Source: Lampris incognitus (taxonomy: Eukaryota > Chordata > Actinopteri > Lampriformes > Lampridae). Taken from it: a DNA stretch of 64,000 nt. Below the pieces are notes generated by a model, which saw only the letters and a program-made list of their open reading frames with translations, was not told the origin of the DNA and did no database searches. Both the position numbers and the translations under genes were made by a program. Positions 10,222 to 20,199 of the stretch are shown piece by piece; position 1 is the stretch's first letter; every line of letters begins with the position of its first letter. The DNA lies in assembly GCF_029633865.1 (NCBI RefSeq), contig NC_079221.1, positions 4,254,409-4,318,408 on the forward strand. The letters run 5' to 3'.

Positions 10222-11526
10222 TAGGGATGCACCGAAAATTCGGCCACCGAAAATGGCCCAAAAGTGCATTTTCGGTTTTCGGCCGAAAGACCTAAATCAC
10301 CGAAACAACACGGGCGAAACAGAATTGTGATGACGCAAGCAAAAACCGCAGCCAGCACACGGTAATCTGGATAAGAGCCAACATGTCTGTGGTGTGGACG
10401 TATTTCAATATCTCGGAGAAAGACCCACAGATAGCGATTTGCAAAACACGCAATGCTGAAATTTCAAGAGGGGGTGTGTCTGCAAAGAGTTTCTCCACGT
10501 CGGGTTTAATTTATCACCTGAAATCCAAACATCCCGATTGCCGTTCTGAATATGAGAAGAATGCGGCGCAGAAAAGAAAAGTCAATCCGAGCACGCCCAC
10601 TCCGTCTGTAGCGGACTCATTTGAAAAGGCACGAAAGTTTTCCAGTAATGGTGCTAAGGCAAAGGGCATGACACAAAAAATTATGGAGTTTATTGCCTTA
10701 GATGATCAGCCGTTCTCTGTCGTAGAAGATGTGGGATTTCGTAGGATGATTGATCACATTGAGCCCCGTTATGCCATGCCAAGCAGACGGCATTTCTCAG
10801 ACGTGTGTTTACCTGAGCTGTTTAATGTTGTTGCAACTCATGTCCATGAGCTTATAGCATCAGATATTACAGCTATCAGTTTCACGACCGACATATGGAG
10901 CTCAGATGTCAGCCTCACCAGTATGCTCAGTCTAACCGCACAGTGGATCAATACAGATTTCAAGCTGCAAAAGATTCTGCTCCATTCACAAGAGTTTAGA
11001 GGGTCACATACAGCAGCAGCCATTTCTGCTGCATTGGCCAATATGTTCGACACCTGGCACATCGACCGATCTAAAGTGCATGCCATAGTCAGTGGCAGTG
11101 CACTTTGTTGTAGTAGTCTGACAGAGAAAAATTTAAAAGGCACTTGACTTAAATGCACTTTGTGTTTTTATGAGAGAACATATTTAATTTTACAATCTTT
11201 CAGCAGGCCAGTCAGTTATAGGCCTGTACATTATTATTTAATGTATACATGAGTGGGGTCAAGTTAAACGTTTTGTTTTGAATTTTAATTTATATTGTGC
11301 ATTGTTGTAATGTTAGTGCTAAAATATTTTCATACTTTTGTAATTGATTTATTCTTTGAACTGCAATGCCTTGATTTTAGTGAGGTTAGTACACAGTCAT
11401 AGCCATAAATGCAATGGTTCTAATAATTGACATAATAATTTCTTTCGGTGTTTCGGTTTTCGGCCTTGGTTTCCTCATTTTTGGTGTTCGGTTTCGGCCA
11501 AGAATTTTCATTTCAGTGCATCTCTA
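10222..11526 (+). mobile_element. hAT-superfamily transposon relic, 1305 bp, with terminal inverted repeats
   Basis: The left end TAGGGATGCACCGAAA and the inverted right end TAGAGATGCACTGAAA match at 14 of 16 bases. Both ends are rich in TTTCGG motifs. It is flanked by an exact 8-bp duplication AAACTACA at 10214-10221 and 11527-11534, the duplication length of hAT elements. The interior holds a truncated transposase. Confidence 0.93.
10383..11147 (+). pseudogene. Truncated hAT transposase with damaged BED zinc finger
   Basis: The 254-residue open frame starts MSVVWTYFN and has a BED-finger pattern at residues 4-50: Cys20, then Arg23 where the second Cys is expected, ISRGG, F-S-T-S-G-L, and His45/His50. 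A linker follows, then the hAT core start FTTDIWSS with the first catalytic Asp (D170). The second acidic motif is missing: the frame runs KVHAIVSGSA where a D-N-A motif is expected, then ends at LKGT. The C-terminal dimerisation domain is absent, so an internal deletion is likely near 11090-11145. It cannot be autonomous. ZBED-like transposases are the nearest relatives by memory. Confidence 0.88.
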
Positions 11527-11539
11527 AAACTACAGTTTC

Positions 11540-11910
11540 CATCCATCCATTATCCAAACCGCTTATCCTGCTGTCAGGGTCGCGGGATGCTGGAGCCTAT
11601 CCCAGCAGTCATTGGGCGGCAGGTGGGGAGACACCCTGGACAGGCCGCCAGGCCATCACACAGGGTCCCCCCCCCACACACAAACACAAACACACTCAAA
11701 CGCAGGGGCAATTTTAGTATGGCCGATTCACCTGACCTAAATGTCTTTGGACTGTGGGAGGAAACCGGAGCCCCCGGAGGAAACCCACGCAGACACGGGG
11801 AGAACATGCAAACTCCACACAGAGGACAACCCGGGACGACCCCCGGGGCTCGAACCCAGACCCTTCGTGCTGTGAGGCGACCATGCTAACCACTGCGCCT
11901 CCGTGCCGCC
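11540..11910 (-). mobile_element. Family A SINE, full length, abutting the hAT element
   Basis: Tail at left (atccatccattatcc), head at right (ccgtgccgcc). 11-bp duplication ACTACAGTTTC at 11529-11539 and 11911-11921, which overlaps the hAT target duplication by six bases. Confidence 0.93.
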
Positions 11911-11921
11911 ACTACAGTTTC

Positions 11922-12680
11922 TTTCTTTCTTTTCTTTTTCTTTTTTTTTTTTGTATATGTATTCCAGTCTGACAAAGGGCTTTACTTCTTTGTATATCTT
12001 ATTGGCTGTTCTCTTTCGAGTGTTTTTTCCTTCTTCTTTTGTTCGTGTGGTACTGAAAAGCACGTTTCTGGGTTCAGCTGCTCCTTTGTCTTCGTTTGGT
12101 TGCTCTCAGCCACGTCTGAATGTGGCAGTGATCAGAGTTGTGCTGCAGACGGGCGATCCTCTTGTGAGGTGAATTGGCTCCGCTGAACTCGAGCTTCGCT
12201 GAGTGAAAATAAAAAGAGTCTTGCGAGAGACTTAAGGAAGCGCAGACACACACGCCCAACCACCTGCCCCAAAGCACAAACAAAGAAACAGCTCTGGTTC
12301 ATCTCTGTTTCTACATTTGGAGCATCAATGGCCAAAAAAAATAAAAGTCTTAGCAGTTTCTCTCGACTAGATTTGTGGTAGCTCAGGGAGCGCCGGACAG
12401 GATGCTGGTGCAGTAGTCTGCAGAGATGGGGGAGTTTTAACTCCAGGGCCCGGGAGGAGAGCCTATTGTGGCACAATGTTCCCTTTGCCACCATATCACT
12501 CTGTCAAGCAGAATGCTGCCAACACCAAAGTTCTTTTGAAACACAGAGGAACATTTGCACACCATCATCTGCCTTCGGTAATGTCTCTAGCAGGGCATGT
12601 GTCCACGCCAAATACAAGTTGAACACTGTACGATAAAAACAAAGCCACACAACAATGATAATTGGGGGGGAAAAAAACCA
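11922..12680. other. Unassigned sequence
   Basis: T-run at 11941-11952; otherwise no recognised feature. Confidence 0.5.
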
Positions 12681-12690
12681 AGATATATAC

Positions 12691-13089
12691 CCCCCCTTTT
12701 TTTTCTCCCCAATTGTATCCGGCCCACTCTGTCGAGCCGTCCCGGTCGCTGCTCCACCCCCTCTGCCGATCCGGGGAGGGCTGCAGACTACCACATGGAG
12801 TCACCAGCTGCTTCTTTTCACCTGACAGTGAGGAGTTTCGCCAGGGGAACGTGGCGCGTGGGAGGATCACGCTATTCCCCCCAGTTCCCCCTCCCCCCCG
12901 AATAGGCACCCCAACCAACCACAGGAGGCGCTAATGCAGCGACCAGGACACATACCCACATCTGGCTTCCCACCCGCAGACACGGCCAATTGTGTGTGTA
13001 GGGACGCCCGACCAAGCCGGCGGTAACATGGGGATTCGAACCGGTGATGCCCGTGTTGGTAGGCAACGGAATAGACTGCTACGCCACCC
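12691..13089 (-). mobile_element. Family B SINE, full length
   Basis: C/T-run and ctccccaattgtatccggcc at left, head ctacgccaccca at right. Probable duplication AGATATATAC (12681-12690) versus AGATGTGTAC (13090-13099). Confidence 0.88.
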
Positions 13090-13099
13090 AGATGTGTAC

Positions 13100-14148
13100 T
13101 TTATCACCTGTATGAAAGTTTGCACTGAAATGAGCTACAGAGTTCATCAGTGAATTACAGAACAGGGATTGATGCTGTTGAACTTTTTTCAATAAAGCAG
13201 TCTTGTTACTTTTAAATGAAATCGCATCAAACAGCACATTTTATAGCTTTGACAAATACCGCAGCGGGATGAGTGAGGATGTTGCTGTCATGCTATTATA
13301 TAAACTCATCCCAAGGTCTTATATCATTTGTCACAGCAAAAAGGCCTGTGCACCTTGAAATGACTAGAATTAAACAGGCAGCTCTCTGCCGTGACAATTT
13401 ATTGCATCAACTGTTGTAAGTGTTGTAACATGAACAATACATCAAAACGCGTTCGTTTTTTTTTCTCCTGAATATTTCCCCTGGGGCTGAAATTAATTCA
13501 GAAGAAGTGCATGAGATAAAATGGCATATGCCTACCAGTCTGAAAAATGTATAATGAAAAACAACGTCTGTCAGGGACGTATAGAGACGCAACCAGGGCC
13601 GTCTTCACAAGTTCTCCATGGTGAGATGTCGTGCTGCAACTAACGACTATTCTGATAGTCGACTAGTCAGATAATGAATCGCACAAAACAATAGCTCTTA
13701 ATTTCACATTTAACTTGAGGTTGTTTTAGGCATGTGCTAACTACCAATAAAGACAATAAAGATGAATACTTCATTCAAAAATACTTGTTCTATTAAACAC
13801 TGGGCTACTACTGATACAAAAGATAAATCAAAATGATTGATCAGCAATCTTAATATTATTTCTTCATAACTTCTGTCGTTATATTAAATATATGATTGCT
13901 TATATCAAACATATAATTGCTATTGTGTGTGTTTTTATTAAACACATACCTTCAGAAAGGTTGTCTCATATTTCTTCTCCATCAGGTGGGTGAAATGGGT
14001 TCTGGGTGGCAGGGGGGCTTCCACATCTAAGAAGGTCCAACAAAGACATCTTCCTGAGGAAGATGTGGACATGTAATGTCTCCTCCCAGATGATGACTCT
14101 CTTTTATACAAGTTTTATTGACACAGTTTTAATGTACTGTGTTGTTGC
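13100..14148. other. Mostly unassigned; possible MITE start
   Basis: 13630-13670 (tgctgcaactaacgactatt, gatagtcgactagtcag) resembles the end of a small DNA transposon; a related motif, inverted, lies at 20170-20200. The rest is AT-rich and unassigned. Confidence 0.35.
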
Positions 14149-14625
14149 TTGGTTTGGTCATGTGACTCTGGCCAATTAAAAAAAAGGCTTGATAGTCTCA
14201 TCAAATGGGCGAGTAAGATTTCAGGGAGAAGTCAAGCCCAGCTGACTGACCTTTATCATAGGAAGGTGTTCAGAAGGGCTACTTCCCTTCTGGAGTGCCA
14301 AGTTCACCCTCTTCGGTTAGAGTTTGAGTTGGTACCCTCGGGTCGTCGGTTGAGGACGCCCTGTATTAGGACTAAGAGATACAAGGCTTCCTTTGTCCCC
14401 ACTGCCATCCCGCTGTTAAATGGTAGATAGTGTTCATCTGTAGTCTGCGCATCACTTGTTTCCACGGTCTGTATCTTTGAACTCCTTTGGTTCTCCTTGC
14501 CCACCATGTCCTGTTGCCAATTCTGCCTTGGTGTGTGTATGTTTCGTTTTTGTGTGAGAGTTTTAATATACTGGCTGCAAATCAATTTCCCTGTAAGGGA
14601 CAATAAAGACACTGACTATTCGGGG
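14149..14625 (+). mobile_element. LINE 3' fragment (C-terminus and 3' UTR)
   Basis: The frame at 14149-14430 includes KWASKISGRSQAQLTDLYHR, VFRRATSLL and LVPSGRRLRTPCIRTKRYKA, a C-terminal signature common to fish non-LTR elements. A 3' part ending in ccctgtaagggacaataaag follows. The first 20 codons are interrupted by an A-run. Confidence 0.65.
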
Positions 14626-14929
14626 TTGGCTGGCGAATCGTTTGTTGAACCCCTTCGCCATCAGCCATGCAGAGCGGCCTCGTCATGTGTAGTACTGGCT
14701 CGGTCCACACGTCTCTTCTTCTGCATAAAGCCATCCATGGTACCGTCACTCTTCTTCGGGGTCGGACTGCGTACATCTGACTAAAAAAGACATTTGTCAG
14801 GCAAAAGGGTAACACTACTCTTTTAAACTGTTAGAATCCTGCACGCAGGAATAGACGGAGTTGTGTTGGCCTTATGTTAACGTTAAAAGCCAAGACAACT
14901 CCGTCTGTTCATAGCTAGCTAGCTAACAA

Positions 14930-15415
14930 GCTAACGAGCTCACCGAGGCGCGTCCGGATGTCCAACGCGCCGCCTCTTCACATGCTCCTGCATTACTGCG
15001 GCGCCCCCATGATGAGCAAGGCCCACCTTTCACATCTGGCAGGTCATCCTTTCCTTTGCCACGTTGAGGGCGAAATGCTCGCCGGATTTAGATGCTTTAT
15101 GACGCGGTGGCGTTGCATCGGCAGGCGCCATTTTGCTGTTTTGTATTAGCTGTCCTGCCGCTTCCGTTTCCGGAGACGCTTCGCTACTTCCGTCACCGGC
15201 TCCGGTGAAACGGTGTTTAGCTCCGTTCCACAGGGCGTCCGGGTGGTCCGAAATGCAGGGTGGCAGGGGAAGGTTTATTAATATTCATAAAAGAAGCGCT
15301 ACCTGATTGGCCGGTGAGACGCTGCCGCTCTGACGTTCGCGTTGCTCCTGCCAAAGCATGTGCTTCCTTCGTTGCCCTGACAACGCCTGGCTAGTCCGCT
15401 ACGTTAGCTCGCGTA
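14930..15415 (+). promoter_or_regulatory. CpG-rich promoter-like region with candidate first exon
   Basis: Dense CpG (gaggcgcgtccgg, acgcgccgcc, tgacgcggtggcg) in an otherwise CpG-poor area. Visible motifs are an inverted CCAAT box (gattggccgg, 15314), ETS-like acttccg/cttccgtttccgg (15167-15195), and GTTGCCCTGACAAC at 15371-15384, which matches 12 of 14 positions of the RFX X-box palindrome. A donor GC|GTAAGT lies at 15413. A plus-strand noncoding exon ending at 15412 is inferred. It could serve B3GALT1 (acceptor at 22974) or an unrecognised gene. No TATA box is convincing. Confidence 0.45.
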
Positions 15416-15712
15416 AGTTATAATAATAGTAAATTAAACTTATATTTCTAACACTCAAAGTGGCTTTACAGTAAACGGGGGGAAACAAGACAACAGGCAT
15501 ACAGGGGTGGATGGGAAGGGGGGGGGGCTACCAGAGTTATAACCGATCTTCGCCCATTACATCAACATACGATACATATTTATCAAAACAACTACTGTGC
15601 TATCTCTATATATTAATGTGATCCTACCACCACCACAGATATACTGAAGACATTTATCTGTTATTTTCGCCATTATTTTCATAGGCGCAATAACAGACCG
15701 GTCGCCTCCTCT

Positions 15713-16348
15713 TTACGTGTCTGTGGACACGCTTCTGCAAGTCACTTATACGTGTTCACTGACACGTATCTCACATATGCCGCTAGGGGCGCCCTGCAGT
15801 CTACTAGGTCTGTCGTGACCATGGTCATGACGCACTAGAATGTCAAAAATATTGAACAAAGATGGCGGAGCGATGCGAAGCGAAGCGAATGTTCTTAATA
15901 TGTGAGTCGTAGCTACATTTGCTATCTTCATATTATGTTTTGAAGCAGATATGTACCACATTATTGAATTAACGTTATATGTATGGCGTTTACAATTTAG
16001 GAAACTCCGCAGCCCAAGGCAGGGACTAGCTAACACTAACGTTAGAACATTTGAACTGCGCTGGAGCAGTGCTAGCCCAGAGTTTGTTGGGTCGTCCCCC
16101 GAAAATCTACTGACGTCTATAGAAAGGATGTCTAAATTAACATTTTACTGAAGTATGTATTAGATATAACATTACCTTGTGTGGTGGAGAAATTGTGGTG
16201 AATCCCGACCGATACAGCTCTGCCTAGACCTACAAGACAGGATTGCGCCCCCCAGTGGCCAGAAGACGGGATTGCGGCCCCAGTGGCAACTAATACGTGT
16301 CCATATACACGTATTTCGCTCTCGCAAAAACGTGTCCTCTGACACGTA
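15713..16348. mobile_element. Fold-back (MITE-like) element with two hairpins in each end
   Basis: The left 56 bp contain hairpins TACGTGTCTGTGGACACG (15714-15731) and ATACGTGTTCACTGACACGTAT (15748-15769). The right end holds the mirrored pair: 16293-16314 and ACGTGTCCTCTGACACGT (16330-16347). The two ends are inverted copies of one another, with a spacer of 15-16 bp between hairpins. The interior has an AAGATGGCGG motif at 15861 but no substantial frame. No target duplication was seen. Confidence 0.6.
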
Positions 16349-16697
16349 CGTATTGTAACGTAGACCAGACTAATTAGAAATGTGATGCATCGGCTTCAGT
16401 GACATTGTTAATTCTGGAGGTAGCAGCATGTTGAGGGTCTGACCCTTAAGGGGCTTCAACCTACAGTAACTGTGTAATATGCGTAACACAAACATTATTG
16501 TAGCGAGTTCAGGGGCGACTAAAGGGTCCGACTCGTTATCCAGGGGCTAACGTGCCTACTTATCCACGCACGTTACACTATAATACTCTTACAAAAAGGG
16601 CCTTCTGGCAAACCTCTAACAAAGTTAATGCAAGTTTATAATAAATAAATATACCAACACATAATTTACGTAATTAATATTTATTTAATCAGGGGGA

Positions 16698-16734
<37 letters not shown>

Positions 16735-16921
16735 ATTTTTATTTGTTGGTCTTTTTATACACAATATTTACATGACCTGTCGATTCAAATTTTCAGAACT
16801 GGCATATGTATATATTAAAAAAGGCATAGTCTGTGATTTGTTTTGAGAATTTTTGTCGTTTAAATCAGAATACTTAGGCCTACATAAACATGCTGTTATT
16901 TTTTTTTTAATACAACACAGT
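16349..16921. other. Unassigned sequence with (TG)n
   Basis: Downstream of the SWIM-domain gene's stop; may include its 3' UTR. Confidence 0.4.
16702..16732. repeat. (TG)n microsatellite
   Basis: Fifteen uninterrupted TG units, not within a SINE. Confidence 0.95.
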
Positions 16922-18468
16922 TTATTTGCTGCTCTGTTTGCGACCCAGGGACACACCATCAGTCACACACTGAGAAAGTGAGTGTGGTGCCGATCTTTTG
17001 GGCAGTGCACTGCCCCCCTCTTTAACTCGGCCATAGTTATGATCTCTCCGGGCTCTTTTAGGAGGTCGTCCAGTGATCGATGGCCGTCTGCCTCCAAGTG
17101 GTACCTTCTGTCGAGCCACAGCTGTAGGTTGCACACCAGTTGCTGCGCTCGTTTGCAGGCGTTTCCTTGCCTGCGTTTTTGGTAGTTTGGCTGAAGTGGC
17201 CGCACTACTTGGTTTTCCAAATGTGGACAACGCTGAAATCAGCGCACTGTCGGTCGCAACCTTCTCGTAAGAGGAGACAAGAGATTTTATGGGTGCCTGG
17301 AATGTTTCATCCTGTCTCAGTTTCTCCAACAGCCCCTTAAACATACTTTTGAGGCGATCGTCAAGATGCTCTCGTTGACTGGCTGATCCTTCTGCAGGTG
17401 GTGAGCTTTCTGCAGGTGGTGATCCTTCTGCAGGTGGTGATCCTTCTGCAGGTGGTGAGCTTTCTGCAGGTGGTGATCCTTCTGCAGGTGGTGATCCTTC
17501 TCCAAGTGGTGATCCTTCTGCAGGTGGTGATCCTTCTCCAGGTGGTGAGCTTTCTGCAGGTGGTGAGCTTTCTGCAGGTGGTGATCCTTCTGCAGGTGGT
17601 GATCCTTCTGCAGGTGGTGAGCTTTCTGCAGGTGGTGATCCTTCTGCAGGTGGTGAGCCTTCTGCAGGTGGTGATCCTTCTGCAGGTGGTGATCCTTCTG
17701 CAGGTGGTGAGCCTTCTGCAGGTGGTGAGCTTTCTGCAGGTGGTGATCCTTCTGCAGGTGGTGATCCTTCTGCAGGTGGTGATCCTTCTGCAGGTGGTGA
17801 GCTTTCTGCAGGTGGTGAGCCTTCTGCAGGTGGTGATCCTTCTGCAGGTGGTGAGCTTTCTGCAGGTGGTGATCCTTCTGCAGGTGGTGATCCTTCTGCA
17901 GGTGGTGAGCTTTCTGCAGGTGGTGAGCCTTCTGCAGGTGGTGATCCTTCTGCAGGTGGTGAGCCTTCTGCAGGTGGTGATCCTTCTGCAGGTGGTGAGC
18001 CTTCTGCAGGTGGTGAGCCTTCTGCAGGTGGTGATTTTTCTGCAGGTGGTGAGCCTTCTCTAGGTGGTGATCCTTCTGCAGGTGGTGATCCTTCTGCAGG
18101 TGGTGATCCTTCTCCAGGTGGTGATCCTTCTCCAGGTGGTGATCCTTCTGCAGGTGGTGAGCCTTCTGCAGGTGGTGAGCTTTCTGCAGTTGGTGAGCCT
18201 TCTGCAGGTGGTGATCCTTCTGCAGGTGGTGATCCTTCTGCAGGTGGTGATCCTTCTCCAGGTGGTGATCCTTCTCCAGGTGGTGATCCTTCTCCAGGTG
18301 GTGAGCCTTCTGCAGGTGGTGAGTCTTCTGCAGGTGGTGAGCCTTCTCTAGGTGGTGAGCCTTTTGCAGGTGGTGAGCCTTCTCTAGGTGGTGAGCCTTC
18401 TGCAGGTGGTGAGCCTTCTCTAGGTGGTGAGCCTTCTGCAGGTGGTGAGCCACTTTGTTCTTGGGTGC
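16922..18468 (-). CDS. SWIM-domain protein, last exon with about 59 copies of a hexapeptide repeat
   Basis: The exon begins after CCAAATAG (18469-18474) with GC, completing a Gly codon from the previous exon, then TQEQSG. Next comes a long run of the hexapeptide EGSPPA with A, R, G or L at the variable place and S for G at another (DNA 17395-18452). A non-repetitive tail of about 150 residues follows: an acidic/helical part (LDDRLKSMFKGLLEKLRQDE), then a basic part with GRRPSITGRPPKRARRDH and APHSLSQCV, ending SLGRKQSSK. The tail is probably nuclear or DNA-binding by composition. The stop codon overlaps an AATAAA (16919-16924). I do not recognise the repeat part. The tail resembles, from memory, C-termini of transposase-derived SWIM proteins in fish. 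Confidence 0.7.
17393..18454 (-). repeat. 18-bp tandem repeat (coding VNTR), about 59 units
   Basis: The plus-strand unit is GGTGGTGATCCTTCTGCA with variants GAGCTTTCT, GAGCCTTCT, CTCCA and CTCTA. As the length is a multiple of three and no unit contains a stop, several frames stay open on both strands. The minus frame giving EGSPPA continues into non-repeat exon sequence on both sides, so that is the biological one. Copy number is likely polymorphic. Confidence 0.95.
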
Positions 18469-19007
18469 CTATTTGGCAAGAGCACATGTCTTAATCTCTG
18501 ATCATCTTTGTGTGTGTTACATGAAACCCTGCATATTACTCATAAACACTGCACAGGTCTTGACATTAAGGCAAATTTTTCTCTGGCAATTTGTGTCGCT
18601 TACTGTTTTAGATTGGTGTATTCCCTGCCTGCCTACTGGCCCTGTGGGCGACCGAACAGTTTAATCAGCTGGCCCGAGGTGGCCCAGAGTGTTGTGCACT
18701 TCTGCACAATACTCACTTGCAGTGGATGGAGTTTCCTCAAAGGTTTCCTCCCTCTCAAACTCCAAACCCATGGTCTGATAACAAAAGGTGTAACACCACT
18801 ATAGTATTAATTCCCTTGCAACTTGAACTTTAATGTTCTGTTTTATATTCTTTTATCAACTCAAAGCTTACATGTACTAATGTAGTTACAAATGTAATTT
18901 GTACAAATGTGCACATTTTGCACTGATGCAAACTCTTCATCAGGGCTAGGACTATCTCAGAATATGAAGCTGATGACATTCCCGGACAAGCAACCTAAGT
19001 ACTGTAC

Positions 19008-19221
19008 CTGTGGCAGTCTCATAAAACAACTTGCTTGCAGCGGGTGAGGTGACTGGAAAGAAGGCGCTGCCTTGCAGCTTGAAAGCCTGCATTACTGCAT
19101 GCTGGTGCTTGCAGGGAGCACCACTGTTACCATCTGGACAGGTGCATGTGCCCATAGACACATTCACCAGGTACATGGCATCTGCTGATGCACTGGGAAC
19201 GGTATCGTTTGACTCATCTTC
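19008..19221 (-). CDS. SWIM zinc-finger exon of the same gene
   Basis: Acceptor TTCATATTGTAG is followed by 214 coding bases: EDESNDTVPSASADAM, then a SWIM motif CTCPDGNSGAPCKH (CxC-x8-CxH), then QAFKLQGSAFFPVTSPAASK. The donor is CAG|GTACAG. It ends one base into a codon, matching the two bases that start the 18468 exon. SWIM fingers of this type sit near the C-terminus of MULE-family transposases and of proteins derived from them. All four metal ligands are present. Confidence 0.75.
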
Positions 19222-19320
19222 CTACAATATGAAAAAAGAGAAGAATGTTGAAGGTGATATTACGAACATTGTTTGTTGTGAACTATACAATATGAGCCAA
19301 TATGCATTGAGAATACACAC

Positions 19321-19614
19321 CTTGACTATTCTGTCAGCATTCATGATGCCTTTGAATTTGGGCTGCTGCTTCGTGGTCCTGTTGTTTGCCACATCCATCA
19401 CATAATATGCCTCCAGCCTGGTTGTGATGAAGTCTACCAGTTGTGTGACATTGTAGGCCTTCAGCCTGTAAAAGATCTTGTCCTTCAGGACCCTCGTTGC
19501 ACTTTCCACAAAGTTGTTTGTGTTGTTACCTTGTGTTGGAAGGTCCGATTGTAGGCAGATAGCCCAAACCTCACACCTCTCAAAAACTGAAGCCCGATGG
19601 TCTTTGTACTTAGA
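19321..19614 (-). CDS. MULE-transposase-like exon, 5' side cut by a SINE
   Basis: An open frame runs from the SINE boundary near 19615 through VFERCEVWAICLQSDLPTQG, TNNFVESATRVLKDKI and LKAYNVTQLVDFITTRLEAYY to ADRIVK. It then meets a donor GTGTGT at 19320, phase 0, matching the next exon. The T-N-N-x-V-E-x-x-x-R-x-L-K-D and K-A-Y-N patterns are typical of the region after the catalytic core of MULE-like transposases. I recall similar SWIM-domain host proteins in fish. No upstream coding exon could be found, so the gene is probably a broken copy or its 5' part was displaced. Confidence 0.65.
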
Positions 19615-20000
19615 GTGTTGGGGGATCGGCGGTTCGAGTCCCTGTGTTACCTCCAGTTTGGTCGGGCGTCCCTACAAACAGTTGGCCGTGTCTGCGGATG
19701 GGAAGCTGGATGTGGGTATGTGTCCTGGTCACTGCACTAGCGCCTCCTCATGTCGGTTGGAGCGCCTGTTCGGGGGAACTGGGGGGAGTAGCGTGATCCT
19801 CCCACGCGCTGCGTCCCCCTGGTGAAACTCCTCACTGTCAGGTGAAAAGAAGTGACTGGCGATTCCACGTGTATGGGAGGAGGCATGTGGTAGTCTGCAG
19901 CCCTCCCCGGATCAGCAGAGGGGGTGGAGCAGAGACCAGGACGGCTTGGAAGAGGGGGGTAATTGGCCTGATGCAATTGGGGAGAAAAAGGGGGGGGGGC
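19615..20000 (+). mobile_element. Family B SINE, 5'-truncated, inserted in an exon
   Basis: It begins in the middle of the head (gtgttgggggatcggcggtt) and ends tggggagaaaaagggggggg. To its left lies open coding sequence of the SWIM-domain gene on the other strand. Confidence 0.85.
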
Positions 20001-20199
20001 TCAGTTCCACAGAATGAAATACATGCACGATGACGTAACCGACAAATTGTCGACAATTAAATTCGTTGGCAACTGATTTTAGAGGTATGTAGGTAGGTAG
20101 GTCTTTATTTCAAACATACAAAGCAAATGTTATCGTTTCAAAACACAGCAAACAAACATTTTGTCATCATTTTTGTCGATTAGTCGTTGCCCCCCTAGT

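Noticed and set aside
12565-12918. Gly-rich and Pro-rich frames around 12.6-12.9 kb
   Set aside because: They cover the C/T tail and body of a family B SINE.
15863-15905. A coding first exon starting ATGGCGGAGCGATGCG
   Set aside because: Only about 13 codons before a donor-like site, inside a fold-back element, with no recognisable continuation.
17317-18453. Open frames giving (HHLQK)n and (VVSLLQ)n
   Set aside because: Other frames of the 18-bp repeat; they do not extend into conserved flanking sequence.
17393-18454. CRISPR-like array
   Set aside because: The units are directly contiguous without unique spacers and the DNA is from an animal.
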